The notes under the pieces were generated by a model. It had not been told where the DNA came from, ran no database searches, and worked only from the letters and a program-made list of their open reading frames with translations. DNA of 64,000 nt from Persephonella atlantica (GTDB lineage Bacteria; Aquificota; Aquificia; Aquificales; Hydrogenothermaceae): NCBI RefSeq assembly GCF_016617615.1, contig NZ_JAACYA010000001.1:124001-188000 (forward strand), given 5' to 3'. Both the position numbers and the translations under genes were made by a program. Of the stretch, positions 55,417-64,000 are shown piece by piece; position 1 is the first letter of the stretch, and every line of letters starts with the position of its first letter.

Positions 55417-55956
55417 TCATAGAAATATCTCTTCTCCAAAAGACGTCAGATCAATAAACTCATCTGCAATCTCAATAAGTTCTTTTGCTGCTGTCTGCTT
55501 GAATGCAGCTATTTCTACCTTTACACCTTTTGTGTGCAAGTATCTTACCAGCTCTACAAAATCTCCATCACCACTGGCCAAAATGGCAACATCTATCTTC
55601 TCTGCAAGGGAAATAGCATCCATAGCAATTCCCATATCCCAGTCTGCTTTTACTGTTGTCCATAAATTTCCATTCTCATCAAGTCTCTTAAAAACTTTTG
55701 GTTCTTTTTCCCTGACCTGGTATCCTATGTGCCTGAGTGTATTTATAAATCCTTTCTGGTCAACACCGTGAAGTTTAACAAGGTAAGCTATCGCCCTTAC
55801 AAGGACTCTCCCATCAAGTACCGTGTATAAAACTTTTTCAAAATCTACCTTTCTGTTAAAGGCATCCCTTGCCGAATAGTACAGGTTCTGTATGTCAACA
55901 AAAACTGCAACCCGCTGATTTTTAAACAGCTGTCTTGATTTTCCTGATGTATGCAT
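55417..55956 (-). CDS. NYN-domain protein, LabA-like
   Basis: The 179-residue protein is a single NYN/PIN-like ribonuclease fold: VFVDIQNLYYSARD near the N-terminus, KADWDMGIAMDAI in the middle and ILASGDGDFVELV for the acidic metal site. LabA-like proteins are putative RNases or regulators. It is transcribed ahead of grpE and dnaJ. GGAGAT precedes the ATG. Confidence 0.87.
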   Translation of the reverse strand: MHTSGKSRQLFKNQRVAVFVDIQNLYYSARDAFNRKVDFEKVLYTVLDGRVLVRAIAYLVKLHGVDQKGFINTLRHIGYQVREKEPKVFKRLDENGNLWTTVKADWDMGIAMDAISLAEKIDVAILASGDGDFVELVRYLHTKGVKVEIAAFKQTAAKELIEIADEFIDLTSFGEEIFL

Positions 55957-55971
55957 TACATCTCCTTGATT

Positions 55972-55999
55972 TTAACAATTGCTGATACAATTATATTAT
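55972..55999 (+). promoter_or_regulatory. Promoter candidate for the DUF2892-mre11 unit
   Basis: TTAACA (55972-55977) and TATTAT (55994-55999) are separated by 16 bases, in the 74-base divergent gap to the NYN gene. The following GGAGG and ATG at 56031 fit. Match is moderate. Confidence 0.4.
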
Positions 56000-56030
56000 A
56001 TGTCTAAAACAAAACATAAAGGAGGCAGGT

Positions 56031-56234
56031 ATGTCAAAGTCAGCGATAAGAGCACAGAGATTTATGATGGGAACTCTTCTCCTTATAGCTATGATACTTC
56101 TAAATATCGGTCAGGATTGGGGAAAGTATATCGTTTACTTCATCATATTTATGCTGTACCTTTCAGCATTCACAGGTTTCTGTCCTTCTGACGCTGTGTT
56201 TGAAAAGCTGTTTGGGAAAAGGAAAACTGAATGA
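56031..56234 (+). CDS. DUF2892 (YgaP-type) small membrane protein
   Basis: The 67-residue protein has two hydrophobic segments (about 13-25 and 33-48) and the family FTGFCPSDAVFEKLFG end, as in DUF2892/YgaP tails. The role is unknown; relatives are often linked to rhodanese sulfur metabolism. GGAGG precedes the ATG. Its stop overlaps the mre11-like start (ATGA). Confidence 0.8.
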   Translation: MSKSAIRAQRFMMGTLLLIAMILLNIGQDWGKYIVYFIIFMLYLSAFTGFCPSDAVFEKLFGKRKTE

Positions 56235-57373
56235 GATTTGTTCATATATCAGACACACACCTTGGATATCACCAGTACGGTTTAAAGGAGAGGGCTGAGG
56301 ACTTTTTTGACGTTTTTTTAGAAGCTGTTGAGTTCGCTATTTCTAAAAAGGTTGATTTTGTCCTGCATACAGGAGATTTCTTCCATTCTTCCCGCCCTTC
56401 AAATCATATAATCCTTCAGGGAATGGAAATAGTAGAAAAACTTAAAAATGCAAACATTCCATTATTTGTGATATCGGGAAATCACGACAGGGGAAGCCAC
56501 ATAAGGGATGTTTCTCCTCTTCGTGTACTTCAGCCTGTTGGACTGAAACTGATTGATAAAGGGGTTGTAGAACATGAAGGTGTTTTTATAGGAGGGTTAA
56601 AATATATATCAAAAGCAGGTCTGAGGAGGATATCCCTCAGGGAGATCTTAGAGCAGTATCTGGAAAAAATGAAAAACGGATTTAAAATACTGATGTTGCA
56701 TCAGGAATTTCAACCATTTTTCCCCGATTCAGCCCTATATTCAGATAGAGAAATACCTGAAGGATTTGATTATGTTGGTATAGGACACTACCATATTGCC
56801 CAGGTACCATTTTCAGTAAATGGTTCAACAGTCGTATATCCCGGTTCAACAGAATTTACAGCCTACAATGAAAAAGAGGAAGAAAAAGGTAAGGGATTTT
56901 ATTTTGTTAATGTTGATAAAGGAGATATCAGGGCAGAATTTATAAAACTTTCAAGAGTAAGACCTTTTATATATGTGGACTTTAATGAGGAAGATATTGA
57001 CGGCACTTTAAAGGAAATAAAGGAAAGTTTAGACAAGATAGAAAAAGATAAAAAACCTGTACTGGTTTTAAGGGGAAAGATAAGGAATCTATCTATAGCA
57101 GATGTGTACAAAATAATAGAGAGTGAAGGAATTGACAGAGAAAAAATTCTCCACGTACAACTGAATCTAACAAAAGAGATTAAAGATATAACTGATAGTA
57201 TCAGAGTTGTAAGTATCAGCGATGAATACATAAAAGAAGAGATAAAAAAGCTTATCGATGACCCACAACTTTCCTCTCATCTAATAGAGATCATACAACA
57301 TCTAAAATCTATTGATAACATTGATGAGGTGAAAAAGATTCTGAAAGAAAATCCTGAAATTTTAGAGATGTAG
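56231..57373 (+). CDS. Mre11/SbcD-like DNA exonuclease
   Basis: The 380-residue calcineurin-like nuclease keeps all phosphodiesterase motifs: DTHLG (motif I), GDFFH (II), GNHDRG (III), LHQEF (IV) and GHYHIAQ (V). It should process DNA ends and hairpins together with a Rad50/SbcC ATPase. That partner is not encoded next to it in this window; the next gene is an aldo-keto reductase. The C-terminal part is Lys/Asp/Glu-rich and helical. Confidence 0.9.
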   Translation: MRFVHISDTHLGYHQYGLKERAEDFFDVFLEAVEFAISKKVDFVLHTGDFFHSSRPSNHIILQGMEIVEKLKNANIPLFVISGNHDRGSHIRDVSPLRVLQPVGLKLIDKGVVEHEGVFIGGLKYISKAGLRRISLREILEQYLEKMKNGFKILMLHQEFQPFFPDSALYSDREIPEGFDYVGIGHYHIAQVPFSVNGSTVVYPGSTEFTAYNEKEEEKGKGFYFVNVDKGDIRAEFIKLSRVRPFIYVDFNEEDIDGTLKEIKESLDKIEKDKKPVLVLRGKIRNLSIADVYKIIESEGIDREKILHVQLNLTKEIKDITDSIRVVSISDEYIKEEIKKLIDDPQLSSHLIEIIQHLKSIDNIDEVKKILKENPEILEM

Positions 57374-57381
57374 GAGGAGCA

Positions 57382-58383
57382 ATGGAATACAGGATCTTAG
57401 GCAGTACAGGACTGAAGGTTTCTGTTATATGTGTTGGAGCCATGACATTCACAGAAAAAGGATGGAGAACAGCTGGGAGTATGGATTTTTCAGAGATAAA
57501 AAGGGTTGTTGATACTGCAATAGATAATGGAGTGAACTTCTTTGACACTGCCGACATATACGCATTTGGAGAATCAGAGGAACTTTTAGGAAAAGCTCTT
57601 GGAGATAAAAAAAATGATGTTATCATTGCAACAAAAGTAAGGGGTGTCATGTCAGAAGATCCTAATGATAGAGGCCTTTCCAGATACCATATATTTAAAT
57701 CCATTGACAAATCTCTGAAAAGACTTGGTAGAGATTATATAGACCTGTATCAGGTTCACTGGTGGGACAACTTTACGCCCATTGAGGAAACTTTAGAAGC
57801 ATTAAATGACCTCGTCAGAATGGGAAAAGTCAGGTATATAGGCATATCAGACTTTGCAGGATGGCAGATTGCAAGGTCTGTAACTCTTCAGGAGATGAAA
57901 GGATACTCAAAGTTTGTGTCAGCACAGATGTACTACTCCCTTTTAGGAAGGGATATAGAGTTTGAAGTGGTTCCGGCCTGTCAGCACCTTGGTCTGGGAA
58001 TACTGGCATGGAGCCCACTGGCAGGCGGATTTTTAACGGGAAAATACTCAAGGGAAAATCTTCCAGAAGATTCCCGTTATGCAAGAATGGAGAAACCTTT
58101 CTTAAGGTTTGATTTTGAAAAGGGATATTTCGTTGTTGACGAGCTAAGGAAAATTGCCCAGAAATATGAGGCTTCCGTATCACAGGTTGCATTAAACTGG
58201 GTTAAATCAAAACCTTTCATAAGTTCAATAATTATCGGAGTCAGGTCAGTAAACCAGCTGTTAGACAATTTAGGGTGCGTCAGCTGGGATTTATCAGAGG
58301 AAGATGTGGAGTATTTAGACCAGATAACCCAGGTGGAAAGACCCTATCCACAGTGGTTTTTAGATATGTTTGCTGACCTTTAA
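57382..58383 (+). CDS. Aldo/keto reductase
   Basis: The TIM-barrel oxidoreductase has the catalytic tetrad with Asp and Tyr in FFDTADIYAFGESEE, Lys in IATKVRG and His in YQVHWWD. NADPH-binding residues lie in the C-terminal part (SIIIGVRSVNQLLDNLG). Substrate unknown. GGAGG precedes the ATG; eight bases separate it from the nuclease and eight from the ABC exporter. Confidence 0.92.
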   Translation: MEYRILGSTGLKVSVICVGAMTFTEKGWRTAGSMDFSEIKRVVDTAIDNGVNFFDTADIYAFGESEELLGKALGDKKNDVIIATKVRGVMSEDPNDRGLSRYHIFKSIDKSLKRLGRDYIDLYQVHWWDNFTPIEETLEALNDLVRMGKVRYIGISDFAGWQIARSVTLQEMKGYSKFVSAQMYYSLLGRDIEFEVVPACQHLGLGILAWSPLAGGFLTGKYSRENLPEDSRYARMEKPFLRFDFEKGYFVVDELRKIAQKYEASVSQVALNWVKSKPFISSIIIGVRSVNQLLDNLGCVSWDLSEEDVEYLDQITQVERPYPQWFLDMFADL

Positions 58384-58391
58384 GGAGTACA

Positions 58392-60161
58392 ATGTACAGC
58401 TGGCAGAAGATATTTCAGGAAGTTAAGAAATACAGAAGGGAACTTGTCTTAGGTCATATATTTGCTGTTATTGCCACACTGATAAGCATACCCACACCTC
58501 TATTTTTACCGCTTTTAGTTGATGAGGTACTATTAAATAAGCCAGGTATATTCATTGAAACGTATCAGAAATTTTTTGGGACAGGAAATCCTGTAACCTA
58601 CACGCTGACAGCTCTGATTATTGTTCTGATTATGAGATTTCTGTTTTTTGTTTTCAACGCTCTTCAGTCAAAGATATTTACAAAGATATCAAAAAGTGTC
58701 ACCTACAAAATCAGAGAAAACCTCCTCAACCATCTCAAAGATGTATCCATGTCAGAGTTTGAAACAGTAGGTAGTGGAGCAATAGCATCAAAACTGATAA
58801 CAGACATAAATACTATAGATGATTTTATTGGAAAAACAGTAAGCAGACTTATAATATCTGTCCTGACCATAATCGGCGTAGCTGTTGTACTTATTTTGAT
58901 AAACTGGAAGCTGGGACTTTTGATTGTTTTTCTCAATCCTGTTGTTATATATTTCACTACTGTTGTAGGAAGAAAGATTGGAAAACTGAAAGGTATTGAA
59001 AATAAAGCTATTGAGAAATTTCAGGAAAGATTAACAGAGACATTAGATCTTTTCTGGCAGATAAGGGCAAGCAACAGAGAAAAATCATTTGTTCAGTCTG
59101 TTTTGGAAACAGCAAAAGAGGTAAAGGAAACATCTATTGAGTTCGGATGGAAAAGTGATGCAGCAGGAAGACTGTCTATGCTTGTTTTCCTCTCTGGATA
59201 CGAGATGTTCAGAGCAGTAAGCATACTATTTGTTGCATACTCAGACCTTACCATTGGTCTGATGCTTGCTATTTTTGGTTATTTATGGGTAATGATGACA
59301 CCTGTTCAGGAACTTCTTTCTATACAGTACGCATTCCATTCGGGAGAAGCAGCACTTAGAAGGATAAATGAAATTCTTAAAATGAAAAAAGAACCAAAGT
59401 ATCCTCATATACTTAACCCATTCAAAAACAGACAGACCTGCTCAGTAAGATTAAAAGATGTTTACTTTTCTTACGATGGAGAAAATTACGTACTGCAGGA
59501 AATCAATATTACGGCAGAAGAAGGAAAAAAAATTGCTATAGTGGGAGCAAGTGGAAGCGGGAAAACGACACTTGCCCACATAATGGTAGGTTTTTACCCT
59601 GTGGACAGAGGGGATGTTCTCTACGACAATATATCTGTAAAAGAGATAGGGCTTGATGTTGTAAGGGAGAACGTTTTCCTCGTCCTTCAGAGCCCCATGA
59701 TGTTCAACGACACAGTTAGATTTAATCTTACCCTGGGTAAAAACATTCCAGAAAACAGAATCTGGGAAGCACTGGAAATAGCCCAGATGAAAGATGTGGT
59801 AGAAGGTCTGCCCCAGAAACTGGACACCCTGATTGGCAAAAACGGAATAAGGCTCTCAGGTGGACAGAAACAGAGGCTTGCCATAGCTAGAATGATACTT
59901 CAAAACCCAAAAATAGTGATATTAGATGAATCAACTTCAGCCCTTGACACACATACAGAGTATAAACTGTTCAAAGCTCTACAGAAATATCTGGAAAAAA
60001 GAACAACAATAATTATCGCCCACAGACTCAGTACAGTTCAGCAGGCAGATTACATATACGTTCTGGATAGGGGAAGAGTAGTGGAGGAAGGAACCCATCA
60101 GGAATTGATGGAAAGAGAAGGAATCTACAACCAGTTTATGAAAAAACACTTTATGAGATAA
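58392..60161 (+). CDS. MsbA-like ABC half-transporter (exporter)
   Basis: Six membrane helices fill about residues 15-300, then an ATPase with Walker A GASGSGKTTL, signature LSGGQKQRL, Walker B IVILDES and H-loop IIAHRLSTV. Homodimers of this type flip lipids (MsbA) or export peptides or drugs. The substrate is not inferable. It is translated with the aldo-keto reductase gene. Confidence 0.92.
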   Translation: MYSWQKIFQEVKKYRRELVLGHIFAVIATLISIPTPLFLPLLVDEVLLNKPGIFIETYQKFFGTGNPVTYTLTALIIVLIMRFLFFVFNALQSKIFTKISKSVTYKIRENLLNHLKDVSMSEFETVGSGAIASKLITDINTIDDFIGKTVSRLIISVLTIIGVAVVLILINWKLGLLIVFLNPVVIYFTTVVGRKIGKLKGIENKAIEKFQERLTETLDLFWQIRASNREKSFVQSVLETAKEVKETSIEFGWKSDAAGRLSMLVFLSGYEMFRAVSILFVAYSDLTIGLMLAIFGYLWVMMTPVQELLSIQYAFHSGEAALRRINEILKMKKEPKYPHILNPFKNRQTCSVRLKDVYFSYDGENYVLQEINITAEEGKKIAIVGASGSGKTTLAHIMVGFYPVDRGDVLYDNISVKEIGLDVVRENVFLVLQSPMMFNDTVRFNLTLGKNIPENRIWEALEIAQMKDVVEGLPQKLDTLIGKNGIRLSGGQKQRLAIARMILQNPKIVILDESTSALDTHTEYKLFKALQKYLEKRTTIIIAHRLSTVQQADYIYVLDRGRVVEEGTHQELMEREGIYNQFMKKHFMR

Positions 60162-60222
60162 CCTTCAATTTATGTCTATTATAGCCGATAAAAAATCTAT
60201 AGATAAAACTTAGAGGAATGGC

Positions 60223-62214
60223 ATGAACATATTTAACAGAATGTCTATAAAGAAAAAAGTCCTCATCCTTACAGCTCTTCCTCTAATAACCACAATACTT
60301 TATGCATTTATACTCCTACAACAGAATTTCAGACTGTACACAGAACAGTCATTTCTTGAAAACAGTGTTATTCTGTCAACAAAAATATCGGCTGTTATAC
60401 ACGAAATACAGAAAGAAAGAGGAAGAACGGCAGGTTATATCGGAAGTGGAGGAGAAAAGTTTCTGATAGAGCTGAAAAATCAGAGGACTCTAACAGACCA
60501 GAAAATACAGCAGCTCAAAACCTACATCTCAAAAAGTATCACAAAAGTACCACCTGAAACTCAGAGAGAGCTAAATAAAGCAATGGATATGATAAGGCAG
60601 ATTCCTTCTATGAGGAAGAAGGTTGACACACTGAGTATAAAACTGTCTCAAGCAATAAAGTTTTACACAGACATAAACAACCAGTTCCTAAAAACAATAG
60701 GCTCTTTTGCCAGAAATAGCTCAGATGCAAAAGTAACAAAAGAACTTACAGCATATATGAACTTTCTCCTTGCAAAAGAAAAAATGGGTATAGAAAGGGC
60801 TGTTCTGTCTGCTGTATTTGCCAGAAATAGATTCACAAAAGAGCTTTATTTTAGATTTGTCTCACTGATAAGCCAGCAGAAAGCATTCCTCAAGTCTTTT
60901 GAGTTCTCAGCTCCTGATAAATTTCTCCAGATATACAGAAATACTGTATCTGGAGAAGATATAGAAGAAGTAAAAAGAATGGAGGAAGTTGCTCTCAGAT
61001 TATCAGAAACAGGAGGATTTAATATAGATCCATCATACTGGTTCAACAGAATAACAGGTAAGATAAACCTTATGAAAAAAGCAGAAGATGAGATGTCCCA
61101 GATACTGATATCAGATATTGGTAATCTCAGGTCTATCTCTTTCAGGAAGCTGATTGTTATCTCTACAGTCTCTCTTATTGTGGTATCACTCATAGTATTC
61201 GTAGGCACTGTTATCAACGGCTCTATAAGCAGAACTATAACAAAGATACAAAAACAGCTAAAAGAGATAGCAGATAAAAAAGATTTCACCATGAAGATAA
61301 CAGTTGACACAGATGATGAGATGAAAAGTATTGCAGACTCTGTGAACTATCTGATAAACGCATCAAGAAAAGCACTGGAACAGGCAAAAATATCGGCACA
61401 GGAAAACACGTCTATTGCCGCAGAACTTTCTGCAACATCATTGGAGATAGAAAAAAGGTCAGAGGAAGAGGCTACCATCGTAAGAAAAACAACAGAAAGG
61501 GCAGTTTCAATGCAGAAACCACTTGAAGAATCTGTGATAAAACTCGATAAAACAAGGAGCGAAATAAAAAAAGCAAACAGCATACTGAAAAATACGCAGC
61601 AGCAGATTCTCAGTCTGATAAATACTGTTCAAAAGAGTGCAGATGAGGAAGGAAAAATTGTTCAGGAACTTGAAAACCTGAGAGAAACGACAGACAAAAC
61701 AAAGGATGTTTTGAAACTTATAGAGGATATAGCAAATCAGACAAACCTTCTTGCACTAAACGCAGCTATAGAAGCAGCAAGAGCAGGTGAGGCAGGAAAA
61801 GGATTTGCTGTGGTTGCAGATGAAGTGAGAAATCTTGCTGAAAAATCAAGAGAATATGTTGAAAATATAACTGAAACAATCGTTGAACTGATAGGAGAAA
61901 TAAACTCTATATCAGAAAAGATATCCATCAACTCACAGAACGTAAGTGGTCTTGCTCAAAAGTCAAAAAGCGTTGAGGAAGACGTAAATAGTGTGTCTAA
62001 AGTAATGGAAGAAACTGTAAAAGTATCAGAAGATGCATCTGAGTCTATAAAGGTCATTGTCAGAGAAATAAAAAGCATAATACAGGAGATAGAAAAGATA
62101 AATCAACTTTCTTCAGCAAATACGAGAAGTGTTGAAGAGATAGCAAAAGCCGCTGAACATCTGTACTCTATGACAGAACAGCTCAGTAGAATACTGGAAG
62201 AGTTCCAGACTTAG
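60223..62214 (+). CDS. Methyl-accepting chemotaxis protein with NIT domain
   Basis: The 663-residue receptor has helix 1 (about 12-28), a periplasmic NIT domain with the signature [18 protein letters not shown], helix 2 (about 307-328), HAMP (about 329-380), and the signalling domain with the hairpin [41 protein letters not shown] domains bind nitrate or nitrite. Nitrate is a likely electron acceptor of such bacteria, so it may steer the cells toward it. GGAATGGC precedes the ATG. Confidence 0.93.
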   Translation: MNIFNRMSIKKKVLILTALPLITTILYAFILLQQNFRLYTEQSFLENSVILSTKISAVIHEIQKERGRTAGYIGSGGEKFLIELKNQRTLTDQKIQQLKTYISKSITKVPPETQRELNKAMDMIRQIPSMRKKVDTLSIKLSQAIKFYTDINNQFLKTIGSFARNSSDAKVTKELTAYMNFLLAKEKMGIERAVLSAVFARNRFTKELYFRFVSLISQQKAFLKSFEFSAPDKFLQIYRNTVSGEDIEEVKRMEEVALRLSETGGFNIDPSYWFNRITGKINLMKKAEDEMSQILISDIGNLRSISFRKLIVISTVSLIVVSLIVFVGTVINGSISRTITKIQKQLKEIADKKDFTMKITVDTDDEMKSIADSVNYLINASRKALEQAKISAQENTSIAAELSATSLEIEKRSEEEATIVRKTTERAVSMQKPLEESVIKLDKTRSEIKKANSILKNTQQQILSLINTVQKSADEEGKIVQELENLRETTDKTKDVLKLIEDIANQTNLLALNAAIEAARAGEAGKGFAVVADEVRNLAEKSREYVENITETIVELIGEINSISEKISINSQNVSGLAQKSKSVEEDVNSVSKVMEETVKVSEDASESIKVIVREIKSIIQEIEKINQLSSANTRSVEEIAKAAEHLYSMTEQLSRILEEFQT

Positions 62215-62242
62215 GATATAATAGTTACATAAAACAGGAGGT

Positions 62243-64000
62243 TTGAAGGAAATAAGAATCAAACTAAACAAACAGCAGGAAGAAGCTGTACTGCATTTTG
62301 GTTCACCACTACTCGTGCTTGCAGGAGCAGGTTCAGGAAAAACGAGAGTTATCACTCAGAAGATTGTGTATATGGTTGAAAATCTTTCCATTCCCATAAA
62401 CAGAATTCTTGCTATAACATTTACAAACAAAGCAGCTCAGGAAATGAAAGAGAGGGTGGTGAAAGCCCTTGGTCTTGAATATCAACCTCAGTGGATAACA
62501 ACCTTCCACAGTTTGTCAGCAAAGATACTCAGGATAGAAGCTGAAAACTTAGAATACAGCAGAGATTTTGTTATATATGACGAAGAAGACAGTAAGAAAG
62601 CAATAAAAGATGTTCTAAAAGAGATGAATCTGGACAGCGAAGTTTACAAACCAGAAAAAATAAGGAATGTTATCAGCCAGATAAAACAGAATTTAGACGA
62701 ATCGGTTCTTGATTTTTATGCGTTCACAATGCCCCATTTACCAGAAATCTTCAAGAAATACAATCACCATCTTGCCCTCAGTAATGCCATGGACTTTGAT
62801 GACCTGCTGATAAATGTTGTTAAACTGTTTAGAGAAAATCCTGAAATCAAAAAATCCTGGCAGGACAGATTTGATTATGTACTGGTGGATGAGTATCAGG
62901 ATACAAACCTTGTTCAGCATGAGATACTGAAACTGATAGTCGGAAATAGGGACTGTGTAACAGTTGTTGGAGACCCACAGCAGTGTATATACACCTGGCG
63001 AGGAGCAAATCCAGACAACATATTAGAGTTTGAAAAGGACTTTCCAAAAACAAGGATTATAAAGTTAGAGAGGAATTACCGCTCTACAGAAAAAATACTG
63101 TCTGTTGCAAACTCTGTTATATCTTCTGCAAAAGGAAGATGGAAAGAAAAAGTGCTAAGACTGTGGACAGAAAAAAAAGGAGATGATGATGTTTACCTTA
63201 TATCACTTGAAACAGACAAAAGAGAGAGTGAGTTTATCAGTAAGAAAATCAGCTCTCTGATTAAAGAAGGCTACCAGTATGGAGATTTTGCTGTTCTGAT
63301 AAGGATGTCTTATCTGTCAAGGAATATAGAAGAATCCATGATAAAAACAGGAATACCATATCAGGTAGTTGGAGGAGTTAAGTTTTACGAAAGAGCAGAA
63401 ATAAAAGATATCCTCGCATACATCAGGTTTGCTCTTCAGCCAAAGGACACACAGGCATTTAAAAGGATAATAAACCTTCCTCCAAGGGGAATTGGAGAAA
63501 AAACTATCCAGAAAGTGCAGCAGTATTATGAGACAGACTGGTTGCAGGCGTTGGAAGATGCATACCAGCATCTGTCAAAAAAAGCTCAGCTGAGGGTTCA
63601 GGAATTTTTAGAAATTGTTGAGTACATCAGAAAGTACGGTAATGAAAAACCATCAGAGACTGCAAGATATGTTGTTAGTGCACTGGATTATGAGAACTAT
63701 TTGGAAAACAAGTACAAAGATTGGGAAGACAGGGTTGCAAACATTCATGAGTTGTTTAATGCTTTAAAAGAGGTAGAAAAGTCAGGAAAGACATTTCTGG
63801 AATTTCTTGAAGAAAGCTCCCTATCTCAGGCTCAGGATAGTTTAGAAAACTCAAACTCTGTAAAGATTATGACTGTTCATGCTTCAAAAGGTCTTGAGTT
63901 TCCTGTTGTTTTTATAGCAGGTCTTGAAGATGGTCTATTTCCAAGTGGCAGAGCCTTTGAGGATATTGAACAGATGGAAGAAGAGAGGAGACTGTTTTAT
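62243..64000 (+). CDS. UvrD/PcrA-type DNA helicase (partial)
   Basis: The frame begins with TTG at 62243 directly behind AGGAGG; no ATG is available before motif I. Helicase motifs are LAGAGSGKTRV (I), TFTNKAAQEM (Ia), DEYQDTN (II), VGDPQQCIYTWRGA (III), ERNYRST (IV) and TVHASKGLEFPVVF (V). The SF1A helicase unwinds DNA in repair. It continues past the right edge. The TTG is only one base from the ribosome site, so the start is uncertain. Confidence 0.9.
   Translation, partial: MKEIRIKLNKQQEEAVLHFGSPLLVLAGAGSGKTRVITQKIVYMVENLSIPINRILAITFTNKAAQEMKERVVKALGLEYQPQWITTFHSLSAKILRIEAENLEYSRDFVIYDEEDSKKAIKDVLKEMNLDSEVYKPEKIRNVISQIKQNLDESVLDFYAFTMPHLPEIFKKYNHHLALSNAMDFDDLLINVVKLFRENPEIKKSWQDRFDYVLVDEYQDTNLVQHEILKLIVGNRDCVTVVGDPQQCIYTWRGANPDNILEFEKDFPKTRIIKLERNYRSTEKILSVANSVISSAKGRWKEKVLRLWTEKKGDDDVYLISLETDKRESEFISKKISSLIKEGYQYGDFAVLIRMSYLSRNIEESMIKTGIPYQVVGGVKFYERAEIKDILAYIRFALQPKDTQAFKRIINLPPRGIGEKTIQKVQQYYETDWLQALEDAYQHLSKKAQLRVQEFLEIVEYIRKYGNEKPSETARYVVSALDYENYLENKYKDWEDRVANIHELFNALKEVEKSGKTFLEFLEESSLSQAQDSLENSNSVKIMTVHASKGLEFPVVFIAGLEDGLFPSGRAFEDIEQMEEERRLFY

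Overview
The window looks like a chromosomal segment of a thermophilic, Gram-negative, respiratory bacterium of the Aquificota, most likely the Hydrogenothermaceae (Persephonella/Sulfurihydrogenibium type). This is inferred from low GC, Lys/Glu-rich and Ile-rich proteins, tight gene packing with many 4-base overlaps, frequent TTG starts, a mix of outer-membrane functions (TolC, secretin, heptose phosphatase), a nitrate-type chemoreceptor and heme-bearing sensors. No phage, IS element or CRISPR array is visible; the one mobile element is an intein in dnaE. Genus-level placement is inference and would need a 16S or marker-gene search.

Layout. 1-5.4 kb (minus): thpR, thiC, an NtrB/NtrC-like two-component pair and a TPR-SPOR lipoprotein cut by the window edge. 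5.4-9.6 kb (plus): a membrane diguanylate cyclase with a periplasmic CxxCH heme site, a DUF501-like protein and mnmG, convergent with hup and ileS (9.6-12.8 kb, minus). 12.9-16.5 kb (plus): Spy-like protein, TolC, MacA-like adaptor and MacB-like ATPase, without the permease. 16.5-22.5 kb: PpiD-like chaperone, degenerate HD protein, di-iron MBL protein, then the cell-division genes rsmH, ftsL, ftsI, and a thioesterase. 22.5-30.2 kb: tRNA-Cys, a CHASE4-PAS-GGDEF-EAL protein, and dnaE interrupted by a 412-residue homing-endonuclease intein. 30.2-31.5 kb (minus): CoA-binding protein, a small membrane coiled-coil protein, folE. 31.6-37.4 kb (plus): a six-gene MoxR/vWA/DUF58 (Bat-like) operon. 37.4-42.9 kb: MscS channel, VOC protein, gmhB, tldD, an unknown protein, a 55-residue membrane protein not previously delimited, trmH, and a PEBP-family protein.

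42.9-53.9 kb is an MSHA/type IV-like pilus locus in two divergent arms. The minus arm encodes PilM/N-, PilO- and PilP-like inner-membrane proteins, a lipoprotein secretin, an MshN/GspB-like TPR protein, a 491-residue cysteine-rich pilin-like adhesin and a mono-heme cytochrome c. The plus arm encodes a pilin with two calcium-type loops, a PilB/GspE ATPase with an MshEN-type N-terminus, a PilC/GspF platform protein and a patatin-like lipase. The arms share an upstream region holding a perfect 9-bp inverted repeat. 53.9-56 kb (minus) holds a NYN-domain protein, grpE and dnaJ. 56-64 kb (plus) holds a DUF2892 protein, Mre11-like nuclease, aldo-keto reductase, MsbA-like ABC exporter, NIT-domain chemoreceptor and the 5' part of a UvrD/PcrA helicase.

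The parts that most deserve attention are the pilus locus with its odd pilin-adhesin, cytochrome and lipase; the DnaE intein with a four-cysteine insertion; the heme-c diguanylate cyclase; and the permease-less efflux operon. Two c-di-GMP enzymes plus an MshEN-type pilus ATPase in one window suggest, but do not prove, c-di-GMP control of the pilus.
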